DNA from: Kribbella pratensis
Lineage (GTDB): Bacteria > Actinomycetota > Actinomycetes > Propionibacteriales > Kribbellaceae
Assembly (NCBI RefSeq): GCF_004365355.1
Contig: NZ_SODP01000003.1
Coordinates: 124,001-188,000, forward strand
Direction of reading: 5' to 3'
Length of the DNA stretch: 64,000 bases
Each line of letters starts with the position of its first letter. Positions within the stretch are counted from its first letter, which is position 1. The notes under the pieces were generated by a model. That model was given only the letters and a program-made list of their open reading frames with translations, was not told the DNA's origin and ran no database searches. The translations under genes and the position numbers were made by a program. Below are positions 43,176-51,780 of the stretch, piece after piece.

Positions 43176-43481
43176 GCGCCTGATCCGGCGCTCAGGTGGT
43201 ACCGGATCAGGCGTGGAGCCACCCGATTGGCGTTTCGGCGTCGATCTCTGGCACAATATTCAGGTTGCTCAGGCGAGGCCGCCGGGGTGCGCCCCAGATC
43301 TTCCGATCTGGCTGGTGCGCCGGACCGGAGACCATGCCGAGGTTCGGTCCGAGACCGGGCCCCGATCACCATCCCAGGTCGAAGAAGCGGTGGGTCACGC
43401 GCGTGCCGCGTCCGCGACACACCCGACCGCGGGGGTCGGAGCAACGCACCGAAAGACGATAGAGAAGGACGAAGCGAAGCG
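43176..43481 (+). promoter_or_regulatory. S10 operon promoter and structured leader
   Basis: No gene. Probable -10 CACAAT (43252-43257), with TTGGCG (43227-43232) at a long 19-nt spacing. The leader then holds a 7-bp CCAGATC/GATCTGG hairpin with a TTCC loop (43294-43311) flanked by direct repeats GGTGCGCC (43286 and 43314), and a CGGACCG/CGGTCCG stem (43321-43351). Copy 2 of the shared 25-nt motif lies at 43413-43437 and AGAGAAGGAC precedes rpsJ. Confidence 0.55.
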
Positions 43482-43790
43482 ATGGCGGGACAGAAGATCC
43501 GCATCCGGCTGAAGGCCTACGACCACGAGGTCATCGACAGCTCGGCACGCAAGATTGTCGACACGGTGACGCGTACTGGTGCGAAGGTTGCTGGCCCGGT
43601 GCCGTTGCCGACGGAAAAGAACGTGTTCTGCGTCATCCGCTCGCCGCACAAGTACAAGGACAGCCGCGAGCACTTCGAGATGCGCACCCACAAGCGGCTC
43701 ATCGACATCATCGACCCCACGCCGAAGACCGTCGACTCGCTGATGCGTCTCGACCTGCCGGCCGGCGTCGACATCGAGATCAAGCTCTGA
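43482..43790 (+). CDS. rpsJ: 30S ribosomal protein S10
   Basis: 102 residues. MAGQKIRIRLKAYDHEVIDS, GPVPLPTEKNVFCVIRSPHK and HKRLIDIIDPTPKTVDSLMR. First gene of the S10 block. S10 sits in the 30S head and is also NusE in antitermination complexes. A longer in-frame extension from 43071 runs through the tuf end and the leader and is rejected. Confidence 0.98.
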   Translation: MAGQKIRIRLKAYDHEVIDSSARKIVDTVTRTGAKVAGPVPLPTEKNVFCVIRSPHKYKDSREHFEMRTHKRLIDIIDPTPKTVDSLMRLDLPAGVDIEIKL

Positions 43791-43806
43791 GGGACGCGAA
43801 CAGCCA

Positions 43807-44466
43807 ATGAGCACTGCTACCAAGAACACGCGCGGTCTGCTGGGCACCAAGCTCGGCATGACCCAGACCTGGGACGAGAACAACCGTGTCGTCCCCGTCA
43901 CCGTGATCCAGGCCGGGCCCTGTGTCGTCACCGGTGTCCGCACCGCGGACCGCGACGGCTACGACGGCGTCCAGATCGCCTTCGGCGACATCGACCCGCG
44001 CAAGGTGACCAAGCCCCTGCGCGGCCACTTCGACAAGGCCGGCGTGACGCCGCGGCGCCACCTGCTGGAGTTGCGCACCGCCGACGCCAGCGAGTACACG
44101 CTGGGCCAGGAGATCAAGGCCGAGGCCTTCGAGGCCGGTGAGCGGGTCGACGTTTCCGCGACCAGCAAGGGCAAGGGTTTCGCCGGTGTGATGAAGCGGC
44201 ACGGCTTCGGCGGTCTGCGGGCCACCCACGGTGTGCACAAGAAGCACCGTTCGCCGGGTTCCATCGGCGGCTGCGCCACCCCGGGCCGGGTTTTCAAGGG
44301 TCTGCGGATGGCGGGCCGGATGGGTGGCGAGCAGGTCACCACGCAGAACGTCTCCGTGCACGCGATCGACACCGACCGCGGTCTGATCCTGCTGAAGGGT
44401 GCGGTTCCCGGCCCCAAGGGCGGCCTGGTGCTGATCCGCAACGCCGCGAAGGGAGCTGCGAAGTGA
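43807..44466 (+). CDS. rplC: 50S ribosomal protein L3
   Basis: 219 residues. GLLGTKLGMTQTWDENNRVV, the extended loop near the peptidyl-transferase centre (RHGFGGLRATHGVHKKHRSP, then GSIGGCATPGRVFKG), and GRMGGEQVTTQNV. Early-assembly protein. Stop overlaps the rplD start. Confidence 0.98.
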   Translation: MSTATKNTRGLLGTKLGMTQTWDENNRVVPVTVIQAGPCVVTGVRTADRDGYDGVQIAFGDIDPRKVTKPLRGHFDKAGVTPRRHLLELRTADASEYTLGQEIKAEAFEAGERVDVSATSKGKGFAGVMKRHGFGGLRATHGVHKKHRSPGSIGGCATPGRVFKGLRMAGRMGGEQVTTQNVSVHAIDTDRGLILLKGAVPGPKGGLVLIRNAAKGAAK

Positions 44467-45155
44467 GCACCGTCGACGTCGTCGCCGTCAAGGGCGACAA
44501 GGTCAGCAAGAAGGGTTCCGCCGAGCTTCCGGCCGAGCTGTTCGACGTCCAGGTCAACGTGCCGCTGATCCACCAGGTCGTGGTGGCCCAGCTGGCGGCG
44601 GCCCGTCAGGGTACGCACAAGGCGAAGAGCCGGGGCGAGGTGTCCGGCGGTGGCGCCAAGCCGTACCGCCAGAAGGGCACCGGTCGCGCCCGCCAGGGTT
44701 CGACCCGCGCGCCGCAGTTCACCGGTGGTGGCGTCGTCCACGGCCCGGTTCCGCGCGACTACAGCCAGCGGACCCCGAAGAAGATGATCGCCGCCGCGCT
44801 CCGCGGCTCGCTGTCGGACCGGGCCCGCGACGGCCGCGTGTTCGTCGTCGAGAGCTTCGTGGACGGCGACACGCCCTCCACCAAGTCGGCGCTGAACGTG
44901 CTCTCCCAGGTCACCGACCCGGGTAAGGCGCTGGTCGTGGTCGACCGGGCCGACGAGCTGACCTGGCTGAGCCTGCGCAACGTGCAGCACGTGCACCTGA
45001 TCGCAGCCGACCAGCTCAACGCGTACGACGTGCTGTGCAGCGACGCGGTCGTGTTCACCAAGAGTGCGCTCGACTCGTTCGTCGCCGGCGCGCCCAAGGG
45101 CAAGTCCGTCAAGGCCGTCGCTACGTCGACTGAGGCCGAGGAGGTAGAAGCATGA
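44463..45155 (+). CDS. rplD: 50S ribosomal protein L4
   Basis: 230 residues, GTG start. The tunnel-lining loop RQGTHKAKSRGEVSGGGAKP, then YRQKGTGRARQGS, and the globular part PKKMIAAALRGSLSDRARDG are standard. In E. coli L4 represses the S10 operon; whether this holds here is untested. Confidence 0.97.
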   Translation: MSTVDVVAVKGDKVSKKGSAELPAELFDVQVNVPLIHQVVVAQLAAARQGTHKAKSRGEVSGGGAKPYRQKGTGRARQGSTRAPQFTGGGVVHGPVPRDYSQRTPKKMIAAALRGSLSDRARDGRVFVVESFVDGDTPSTKSALNVLSQVTDPGKALVVVDRADELTWLSLRNVQHVHLIAADQLNAYDVLCSDAVVFTKSALDSFVAGAPKGKSVKAVATSTEAEEVEA

Positions 45156-45457
45156 GCCACGGAGTCAACAAAGACCCCCGCGACGTGCTGCGCCGGCCGG
45201 TTGTGAGCGAGAAGAGCTACGGCCTGCTGGACGAGCAGAAGTACACGTTCGAGGTCGACCCGGACGCCAACAAGACCGAGATCAAGCTCGCGGTCGAGAA
45301 GGTGTTCAAGGTCAAGGTCGCCGACGTCAACACGCTGAACCGCAAGGGCAAGCGCCGCCGTACCCGCACTGGCTTCGGCAAGCGCCCCGACACCAAGCGG
45401 GCGATCGTGACCCTCAAGGGCGACGACCGCATCGATATCTTCGGAGGCCAGTCGTAA
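45152..45457 (+). CDS. rplW: 50S ribosomal protein L23
   Basis: 101 residues. RDVLRRPVVSEKSYGLLDEQ, YTFEVDPDANKTEIKLAVEK and VFKVKVADVNTLNRKGKRRR. Sits at the tunnel exit, docking site for trigger factor and SRP. Overlaps rplD (ATGA) and rplB (TAATG). Confidence 0.98.
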   Translation: MSHGVNKDPRDVLRRPVVSEKSYGLLDEQKYTFEVDPDANKTEIKLAVEKVFKVKVADVNTLNRKGKRRRTRTGFGKRPDTKRAIVTLKGDDRIDIFGGQS

Positions 45458-46290
45458 TGGGAATCCGCAAGTACAAGCCGACGACCCCGGGCCGCCGTGG
45501 CTCGAGTGTGGCCGACTTCGTCGAGCTCACCCGTTCGACCCCCGAGAAGTCGCTGCTGCGTCCGCTGCCGAAGAAGGGCGGCCGGAACAACTCCGGCAAG
45601 ATCACCACCCGGCACCACGGTGGCGGTCACAAGCGGGCGTACCGGCTGATCGACTTCAAGCGGTACGACAAGGACGGCGTGCCGGCCAAGGTCGCGCACA
45701 TCGAGTACGACCCGAACCGCACCGCGCGGATCGCGCTGCTGCACTACGTGGACGGCGAGAAGCGCTACATCCTCGCCCCGTCGAACCTGCAGCAGGGCAC
45801 GGTCGTCGAGAACGGCCCGGCCGCGGACATCAAGGTCGGCAACAACCTGCCGCTGCGCAACATCCCGGTCGGTTCCACCATCCACGCGGTCGAGCTGCGG
45901 CCGGGCGGTGGCGCCAAGATGGCCCGCTCCGCCGGTTCCAGCATCCAGCTGGTCGCGAAGGAAGGCCGGATGGCCACCCTGCGGATGCCGTCCGGCGAGG
46001 TCCGGATGGTCGACGTGCGCTGCCGCGCCACCCTCGGTGAGGTCGGCAACGGCGAGCAGTCGAACATCAACTGGGGCAAGGCGGGCCGGATGCGCTGGAA
46101 GGGCAAGCGCCCGACCGTCCGCGGTGTCGCGATGAACCCGGTCGACCACCCGCACGGTGGTGGTGAGGGTAAGACCTCGGGTGGTCGCCACCCGGTGTCC
46201 CCGTGGGGTCAGCCTGAGGGCCGCACCCGCACCCGCAAGGAAAGCGACCGCATGATCGTCCGGCGCCGCAAGGCCGGCAAGAAGCGCTGA
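45457..46290 (+). CDS. rplB: 50S ribosomal protein L2
   Basis: 277 residues. MGIRKYKPTTPGRRGSSVAD, GRNNSGKITTRHHGGGHKRA and the conserved His region MNPVDHPHGGGEGKTSGGRH near the peptidyl-transferase centre. Needed for subunit joining. Confidence 0.98.
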   Translation: MGIRKYKPTTPGRRGSSVADFVELTRSTPEKSLLRPLPKKGGRNNSGKITTRHHGGGHKRAYRLIDFKRYDKDGVPAKVAHIEYDPNRTARIALLHYVDGEKRYILAPSNLQQGTVVENGPAADIKVGNNLPLRNIPVGSTIHAVELRPGGGAKMARSAGSSIQLVAKEGRMATLRMPSGEVRMVDVRCRATLGEVGNGEQSNINWGKAGRMRWKGKRPTVRGVAMNPVDHPHGGGEGKTSGGRHPVSPWGQPEGRTRTRKESDRMIVRRRKAGKKR

Positions 46291-46305
46291 TAGGAGCCGG
46301 CCAGA

Positions 46306-46587
46306 ATGCCACGCAGCCTGAAGAAGGGCCCGTTCGTCGACCACCACCTCGCGAAGAAGGTGGAGGTGCAGAACGAGAAGGGCACCAAGAACGTCATCAA
46401 GACCTGGTCCCGCCGATCGATGATCGTGCCGGACATGATCGGCCACACGATTGCGGTGCACGACGGCCGCAAGCACGTGCCGGTGTTCGTGACGGACGCG
46501 ATGGTCGGGCACAAGCTCGGCGAGTTCGCACCGACCCGGACGTTCAAGGGTCACGAGAAGGACGACCGGAAGTCACGGCGTCGCTGA
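46306..46587 (+). CDS. rpsS: 30S ribosomal protein S19
   Basis: 93 residues. MPRSLKKGPFVDHHLAKKVE, TWSRRSMIVPDMIGHTIAVH and LGEFAPTRTFKGHEKDDRKS. Pairs with S13 in the 30S head. 15 nt after rplB. Confidence 0.98.
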   Translation: MPRSLKKGPFVDHHLAKKVEVQNEKGTKNVIKTWSRRSMIVPDMIGHTIAVHDGRKHVPVFVTDAMVGHKLGEFAPTRTFKGHEKDDRKSRRR

Positions 46588-46639
46588 TCCTCAGGGACAG
46601 TGACGAAGCGAAAGCAACCTACGGAGAGATTCGAACATC

Positions 46640-47239
46640 ATGAGCGTTCAAGAGCGTAGGGCGATCAGCGCCCGTCGCGAGAGCCTGCTGGGCGACGAGC
46701 CCGGGGCCTTCGCGGTCGCGCGCTTCGTCCGCGTGACGCCGATGAAGGCGCGCCGCGTGGGTGATCTGGTGCGCGGTCTGGGCGTCGACGACGCACTCGC
46801 CACTCTGAAGTTCGCCCCGCAGGCCGCTGCCGCGACCGTGTACAAGGTCGTCGACAGCGCCGCGGCGAACGCCGAGGGCACCGAGCACCTGAGCCGGGCC
46901 GACCTGGTCGTGGCCAAGGTCCTCGTGGACGAGGGGCCGACGCTGAAGCGTCACCGCCCGCGTGCGCAGGGCCGGGCCACCCGGATCGACAAGCGGACCA
47001 GCCACATCACCATCGTGGTCACCCCGCGGGTCACCGACGAGCCGGTCGAGAAGGCCCCGGCCAAGAAGTCGGCCGCCAAGAAGTCCGCGGACACCGCGGC
47101 GACGGCGAAGAAGGCTCCCGCCAAGAAGACGGCCAAGAAGGCCGCCGACACGGCAGAGGCCGCCGAGAAGCCGGCCAAGAAGGCGACCGCGAAGAAGTCG
47201 GCCGCCAAGAAGGCCACCGCTGAGAAGAAGGAGTCCTGA
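46640..47239 (+). CDS. rplV: 50S ribosomal protein L22 with Lys/Ala-rich tail
   Basis: 199 residues, about 80 longer than a minimal L22. The core (residues 1-135: FVRVTPMKARRVGDLVRGLG, KRHRPRAQGRATRIDKRTSH) includes the tunnel hairpin. Residues 136-199 are histone-H1-like PAKK/SAAKK repeats (APAKKSAAKK, PAKKTAKKA) in a low-complexity basic tail. Tail function unknown; rRNA binding is plausible. Confidence 0.96.
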   Translation: MSVQERRAISARRESLLGDEPGAFAVARFVRVTPMKARRVGDLVRGLGVDDALATLKFAPQAAAATVYKVVDSAAANAEGTEHLSRADLVVAKVLVDEGPTLKRHRPRAQGRATRIDKRTSHITIVVTPRVTDEPVEKAPAKKSAAKKSADTAATAKKAPAKKTAKKAADTAEAAEKPAKKATAKKSAAKKATAEKKES

Positions 47240-47240
47240 C

Positions 47241-48104
47241 GTGGGACAGAAGGTAAACCCGCACGGGTTCCGTCTCGGCATCAGCACCGACCACAAGAGC
47301 CGTTGGTACGCCGACAAGCTGTACAAGGACTACGTGGGCGAGGACGTCAAGATCCGCCGCCTGCTGAGCAAGGGCATGGAGCGCGCCGGCATCTCCCGCG
47401 TGGAGATCGAGCGCACCCGTGACCGGGTCCGGGTCGACATCCACACCGCCCGTCCGGGCATCGTGATCGGCCGCCGTGGCGCCGAGGCGGACCGCATCCG
47501 CGGATCGCTGGAGGAGCTCACCGGCAAGCAGGTGCAGCTGAACATCCTCGAGGTGAAGAACTCCGAGGTCGACGCGCAGCTGGTCGCACAGGGTGTGGCC
47601 GAGCAGCTGTCCGGCCGCGTGGCGTTCCGCCGCGCGATGCGCAAGGCGATGCAGACCACCATGCGTGGCGGCGCCCTGGGCATCCGGATCCAGTGCTCCG
47701 GCCGGCTCGGTGGCGCGGAAATGTCGCGGTCGGAGTTCTACCGCGAGGGCCGCGTCCCGCTGCACACGCTGCGGGCCGACATCGACTACGGCTTCTACGA
47801 GGCCCGGACGACCTTCGGCCGGATCGGCGTGAAGGTCTGGATCTACAAGGGCGACGTCGCGGGCACCCGCGCCGAGCGGGAGGCGCAGGCCGCTGCCCGC
47901 GCCGCCACCCAGCAGCGTGGCCGTCCGGCCCGTCGTGACGGTGGCGACCGCGGCGACCGTGGTGGTCGCGGTGGAGACCGTGGCGGCCGTGGTGGCCGTG
48001 GCGACGACCGTCGGGACAACGCGCGCAACACCAACGCGGCTCCGGCCGCCGAGGCTGCGCCGGCTGCCGACAAGGCCGCCGAGACGACCGGAACGGAGAG
48101 CTGA
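47241..48104 (+). CDS. rpsC: 30S ribosomal protein S3 with Gly/Arg/Asp tail
   Basis: 287 residues from GTG 47241. KH domain (GIVIGRRGAEADRIRGSLEE) and C-terminal domain (RISxx-type SRSEFYREGRVPLHTLRADI). Residues after about 225 are RGG-like (GDRGDRGGRGGDRGGRGGRG) then Ala-rich, beyond the usual end. A longer frame from 46962 lies in rplV and is rejected. Confidence 0.97.
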   Translation: MGQKVNPHGFRLGISTDHKSRWYADKLYKDYVGEDVKIRRLLSKGMERAGISRVEIERTRDRVRVDIHTARPGIVIGRRGAEADRIRGSLEELTGKQVQLNILEVKNSEVDAQLVAQGVAEQLSGRVAFRRAMRKAMQTTMRGGALGIRIQCSGRLGGAEMSRSEFYREGRVPLHTLRADIDYGFYEARTTFGRIGVKVWIYKGDVAGTRAEREAQAAARAATQQRGRPARRDGGDRGDRGGRGGDRGGRGGRGDDRRDNARNTNAAPAAEAAPAADKAAETTGTES

Positions 48105-48107
48105 CCG

Positions 48108-48527
48108 ATGCTCATCCCCCGCAAGGTCAAGCACCGCAAGCAGCACCACCCGAAGCGCTCCGGCGCTGCCAAGGGCGGTACGACCCTGGCGTTCGGTGAC
48201 TTCGGTATCCAGGCGCTGGAGAACCACTACGTCACCAACCGGCAGATCGAGGCCGCGCGTATCGCGATGACCCGGCACATCAAGCGTGGCGGCAAGGTGT
48301 GGATCAACATCTACCCGGACCGTCCGCTGACCAAGAAGCCTGCCGAGACCCGGATGGGTTCCGGTAAGGGTTCGCCGGAGTGGTGGATCGCCAACGTCAA
48401 GGCCGGTCGCGTGCTGTTCGAGCTCTCCGGCGTGCCGGAGGACATCGCTCGCGAGGCGATGCGCCGCGCGATCCACAAGTTGCCGATGAAGTGCCGCTTC
48501 ATCTCCCGAGAGGCAGGTGAGAACTGA
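48108..48527 (+). CDS. rplP: 50S ribosomal protein L16
   Basis: 139 residues. MLIPRKVKHRKQHHPKRSGA, GGKVWINIYPDRPLTKKPAE and TRMGSGKGSPEWWIANVKAG. Contacts A-site tRNA. Stop overlaps the rpmC start. Confidence 0.98.
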   Translation: MLIPRKVKHRKQHHPKRSGAAKGGTTLAFGDFGIQALENHYVTNRQIEAARIAMTRHIKRGGKVWINIYPDRPLTKKPAETRMGSGKGSPEWWIANVKAGRVLFELSGVPEDIAREAMRRAIHKLPMKCRFISREAGEN

Positions 48528-48805
48528 TGGCTACCCTGACCGCCGCCGAGCTGCGGAACCTCGGGCGGGACGAGCTGATGACCAAGCTCGGTGAAGCCAA
48601 GGAGGAGCTGTTCAACCTCCGGTTCCAGGCTGCCACGGGCCAGCTGGAGTCCCACGGCCGGCTGCGCGCCGTCCGCAAGGACATCGCCCGCATCTACACG
48701 GTGCTGTCCGAGCGTGCGCTCGGGATCACCGAGGAGGTCGACGCCCCGGTTGCCGAGGCGGAGTCCGACGAGACTGCGGACGACAGTGAGAAGGCCAACG
48801 CATGA
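48527..48805 (+). CDS. rpmC: 50S ribosomal protein L29 with acidic tail
   Basis: 92 residues. Core helical pair TAAELRNLGRDELMTKLGEA and FNLRFQAATGQLESHGRLRA, then about 25 acidic residues (EEVDAPVAEAESDETADDSE) beyond a typical 65-residue L29. Near the tunnel exit. Overlaps rpsQ by 4 nt. Confidence 0.96.
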   Translation: MATLTAAELRNLGRDELMTKLGEAKEELFNLRFQAATGQLESHGRLRAVRKDIARIYTVLSERALGITEEVDAPVAEAESDETADDSEKANA

Positions 48806-49098
48806 CCGAGAACGTGAAGGACGAGACCGTGAGCACGACCACCGAGGCGCGAGGCCGCCGGAAGACCCGTGAGGGTCTGGTGCTGAGCGACAAGATGGAC
48901 AAGACCGTCACCGTCGAGGTCGAGGACCGGGTCAAGCACAAGCTGTACGGCAAGGTCATCCGGCGGACGAGCAAGCTCAAGGCGCACGACGAGCAGAACG
49001 CCGCCGGCATCGGCGACCGCGTCCTCCTGATGGAGACCCGGCCGCTGTCGGCGACCAAGCGCTGGCGCGTCGTCGAGATTCTCGAGAAGGCCAAGTAG
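48802..49098 (+). CDS. rpsQ: 30S ribosomal protein S17
   Basis: 98 residues. REGLVLSDKMDKTVTVEVED, HKLYGKVIRRTSKLKAHDEQ and GDRVLLMETRPLSATKRWRV. A short N-terminal extension precedes the core. Binds helix 11 of 16S rRNA. Last gene of the S10 block; the following 91 nt hold only a leader with AACCAGGAG before rplN. Confidence 0.97.
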   Translation: MTENVKDETVSTTTEARGRRKTREGLVLSDKMDKTVTVEVEDRVKHKLYGKVIRRTSKLKAHDEQNAAGIGDRVLLMETRPLSATKRWRVVEILEKAK

Positions 49099-49189
49099 TT
49101 CCCGGCCCCCGGCCGGAAACCATTCGAAATTATTCGTTCCGCAAGGCTCACGCGAGTGAGAACCAGCGAGACAACCAGGAGATCAACAG

Positions 49190-49558
49190 ATGATCCAGCA
49201 GGAGTCGCGACTGAAGGTCGCCGACAACACGGGTGCCAAGGAGATCTTGTGCATCCGCGTTCTCGGTGGCTCCGGTCGGCGCTACGCCGGTGTCGGTGAC
49301 ACGATCGTCGCCACCGTCAAGGACGCGATCCCCGGCGGCGGTGTGAAGAAGGGTGACGTCGTGAAGGCGGTCGTCGTGCGGACCGTGAAGGAGCGCCGGC
49401 GTCCGGACGGCTCCTACATCCGCTTCGACGAGAACGCCGCGGTGATCCTGAAGGCCGACGGCGAGCCGCGCGGCACCCGTATCTTCGGGCCGGTCGGCCG
49501 GGAGCTGCGGGAGAAGCGCTTCATGAAGATCATCTCGCTCGCGCCGGAGGTGCTCTGA
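49190..49558 (+). CDS. rplN: 50S ribosomal protein L14
   Basis: 122 residues, standard. MIQQESRLKVADNTGAKEIL, GDTIVATVKDAIPGGGVKKG and REKRFMKIISLAPEVL. At the subunit interface, where RsfS binds. First gene of the spc block. Confidence 0.98.
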   Translation: MIQQESRLKVADNTGAKEILCIRVLGGSGRRYAGVGDTIVATVKDAIPGGGVKKGDVVKAVVVRTVKERRRPDGSYIRFDENAAVILKADGEPRGTRIFGPVGRELREKRFMKIISLAPEVL

Positions 49559-49559
49559 G

Positions 49560-49949
49560 ATGGCCCAGCAGAAGAAGCTGCACGTGAAGAAGGGCGATCA
49601 GGTCCGTGTGATCGCCGGTAAGTCCAAGGGCCTCGAGGGCAAGATCATCCAGGTCTTCCCCGACGACGAGAAGGTCATCGTCGAGGGCGTCAACCGGGTG
49701 AAGAAGCACACCAAGGTGCAGCAGGCCCAGCGCGGCGGCACCACCGGTGGCATCGTCACCCAGGAAGCCCCGATCCACGTCTCGAACGTGGCGCTTCTGG
49801 TCGAGGTCGAGAAGGACGGCAAGAAGCAGAAGGTGACCACCCGCGTCGGCTACAACCGCGTCGAGGTGCAGAAGCGCCGGCCGGACGGTTCGACGTACAC
49901 CGGTTTCCGGAGCGTCCGGATCGCTCGGAAGACCGGCGAGGAGATCTGA
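49560..49949 (+). CDS. rplX: 50S ribosomal protein L24
   Basis: 129 residues. KOW motif KKGDQVRVIAGKSKGLEGKI, then VEGVNRVKKHTKVQQAQRGG. Assembly initiator. One nt after rplN, overlapping rplE. Confidence 0.97.
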   Translation: MAQQKKLHVKKGDQVRVIAGKSKGLEGKIIQVFPDDEKVIVEGVNRVKKHTKVQQAQRGGTTGGIVTQEAPIHVSNVALLVEVEKDGKKQKVTTRVGYNRVEVQKRRPDGSTYTGFRSVRIARKTGEEI

Positions 49950-50521
49950 TGACCACCGCAGTAACGGAGAACAAGGTCCAGCCGCGGCTGAAGACGAAGT
50001 ACCGCGAGGAGATCGTCGGCAAGCTGCAGGACGAGTTCCACTACGCCAACGTCATGCAGGTGCCCGGGCTCACCAAGATCGTGGTGAACATGGGTGTCGG
50101 CGAGGCGGCGCGTGACTCCAAGCTGATCGAGGGCGCGGTGAAGGACCTGGCCGCGATCACCGGCCAGAAGGCCCAGGTCACCAAGGCCCGCAAGTCGATC
50201 GCGCAGTTCAAGCTGCGCGAGGGGATGCCGATCGGCGCCCACGTGACGCTGCGCGGCGACCGGATGTGGGAGTTCCTGGACCGGCTGCTGGCGCTCGCGC
50301 TGCCCCGGATCCGCGACTTCCGCGGCCTGTCCCCGAAGCAGTTCGACGGCACCGGGAACTACACCTTCGGTCTGACCGAGCAGGTGATGTTCCACGAGAT
50401 CAACCAGGACCGCATCGACCGGGTCCGGGGTATGGACATCACCGTGGTGACCACCGCGAAGAACGACGACGAGGGTCGGGCCCTGCTGCGGGCGCTCGGC
50501 TTCCCGTTCAAGGAGAACTGA
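49949..50521 (+). CDS. rplE: 50S ribosomal protein L5
   Basis: 190 residues. QVPGLTKIVVNMGVGEAARD, GQKAQVTKARKSIAQFKLRE and GLTEQVMFHEINQDRIDRVR. Binds 5S rRNA with L18 and L25. Confidence 0.98.
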   Translation: MTTAVTENKVQPRLKTKYREEIVGKLQDEFHYANVMQVPGLTKIVVNMGVGEAARDSKLIEGAVKDLAAITGQKAQVTKARKSIAQFKLREGMPIGAHVTLRGDRMWEFLDRLLALALPRIRDFRGLSPKQFDGTGNYTFGLTEQVMFHEINQDRIDRVRGMDITVVTTAKNDDEGRALLRALGFPFKEN

Positions 50522-50522
50522 C

Positions 50523-50708
50523 GTGGCGAAGACAGCACTCAAGGTCAAGCAGGCCCGGAAGCCGAAGTTCGCGGTGCGCGGTTACACGCGCTGCCAGCGC
50601 TGCGGCCGGCCGAAGGCGGTCTTCCGCAAGTTCGGCCTGTGCCGGATCTGCCTGCGGGAGATGGCGCACCGGGGCGAGCTGCCCGGTGTGACCAAGTCCA
50701 GCTGGTGA
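50523..50708 (+). CDS. rpsZ: 30S ribosomal protein S14, zinc-binding type Z
   Basis: 61 residues, GTG start. Zinc ribbon CQRC...CRIC (residues 24-27 and 40-43) intact, the short C+ form. KPKFAVRGYTRCQRCGRPKA, VFRKFGLCRICLREMAHRGE. One nt after rplE. A zinc-free paralogue may exist elsewhere in the genome. Confidence 0.97.
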   Translation: MAKTALKVKQARKPKFAVRGYTRCQRCGRPKAVFRKFGLCRICLREMAHRGELPGVTKSSW

Positions 50709-50799
50709 CCGTCTCCACCCCCGAACTTCTCCCCATTCAAAATCTAGTCACCGTAGGTCGCCGCACGGCGAAACCACGGCGGGAAAGAGGCCCCAGGCC

Positions 50800-51207
50800 A
50801 TGACGATGACCGACCCGATCGCAGACATGTTGACGCGTCTGCGGAACGCCAACCAGGCGTACCACGAGTCGACCGCGATGCCGTACAGCAAGATCAAGCA
50901 GGGTATCGCCGACATTCTCCAGCAGGAGGGCTACATCGCCTCCTACAAGGTGGAGGAGCCCAAGGAGGGCGCCGTCGGCAAGACCCTCATCGTGGACCTC
51001 AAGTTCGGCCCGAGCCGGGAGCGCTCCATTGCGGGCGTCCGCCGGATCAGCAAGCCGGGCCTGCGGGTCTACGCGAAGTCGACCAGCCTGCCCAAGGTCC
51101 TCGGTGGCCTGGGCGTCGCGATCATCTCGACGTCCCAGGGACTGCTGACCGACCGTCAGGCCAAGAACAAGGGCGTTGGCGGGGAAGTCCTCGCCTACGT
51201 CTGGTGA
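50800..51207 (+). CDS. rpsH: 30S ribosomal protein S8
   Basis: 135 residues. MTMTDPIADMLTRLRNANQA, GVRRISKPGLRVYAKSTSLP and GLGVAIISTSQGLLTDRQAK. Central 30S assembly protein; in E. coli it represses the spc operon. The 91-nt upstream gap has a small TCGCCG/CGGCGA hairpin (50758-50771). ATG at codon 3 is a possible alternative. Confidence 0.98.
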   Translation: MTMTDPIADMLTRLRNANQAYHESTAMPYSKIKQGIADILQQEGYIASYKVEEPKEGAVGKTLIVDLKFGPSRERSIAGVRRISKPGLRVYAKSTSLPKVLGGLGVAIISTSQGLLTDRQAKNKGVGGEVLAYVW

Positions 51208-51234
51208 CGAAGAACCGGAAGGAGGACCACTGAA

Positions 51235-51777
51235 ATGTCTCGCATCGGTAAGCTCCCGGTCACGGTCCCGTCCGGCGTCGACGTCACGATCGACGGCCAG
51301 ACGGTCACTGTGAAGGGTCCGAAGGGTCAGCTGTCGCACGTCGTCGCTGAGCCGATCGCGGTCAACCGCGACGAGGATGGCGCGATCGCCGTCACCCGTC
51401 CGGACGACCAGCGCAAGAGCAAGGAACTGCACGGTCTGTCCCGCACCCTGATCGCCAACCTGGTGACCGGTGTCACGGACGGCTACGAGAAGAAGCTCGA
51501 GATCGTCGGCGTCGGGTACCGCGTCCTGTCCAAGGGACCGACCCAGCTGGAGTTCTCGCTCGGGTACAGCCACACCATCACGGTGGACGCGCCGGAAGGC
51601 ATCACGTTCAACGTGGAGGCGCCGACCCGGTTCTCGGTGATCGGCATCGACAAGCAGTCGGTCGGTGAGGTCGCCGCCAACATCCGCAAGCTGCGTAAGC
51701 CCGAGCCGTACAAGGGCAAGGGTGTGCGGTACGCCGGCGAGCAGGTGCGCCGCAAGGTCGGAAAGGCTGGTAAGTAA
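51235..51777 (+). CDS. rplF: 50S ribosomal protein L6
   Basis: 180 residues. MSRIGKLPVTVPSGVDVTID, KKLEIVGVGYRVLSKGPTQL and KPEPYKGKGVRYAGEQVRRK. Near the sarcin-ricin loop. Confidence 0.98.
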   Translation: MSRIGKLPVTVPSGVDVTIDGQTVTVKGPKGQLSHVVAEPIAVNRDEDGAIAVTRPDDQRKSKELHGLSRTLIANLVTGVTDGYEKKLEIVGVGYRVLSKGPTQLEFSLGYSHTITVDAPEGITFNVEAPTRFSVIGIDKQSVGEVAANIRKLRKPEPYKGKGVRYAGEQVRRKVGKAGK

Positions 51778-51780
51778 CCC

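Noticed and set aside
43286..43351. Possible tRNA from hairpins with GGTGCGCC repeats
   Set aside because: The repeats are direct, not inverted, and there is no anticodon arm, T-loop or acceptor pairing.
47044..47238. Repetitive DNA in the rplV tail considered as a CRISPR or tandem element
   Set aside because: The repeats are irregular Lys/Ala codons in frame with L22; no spacer structure.
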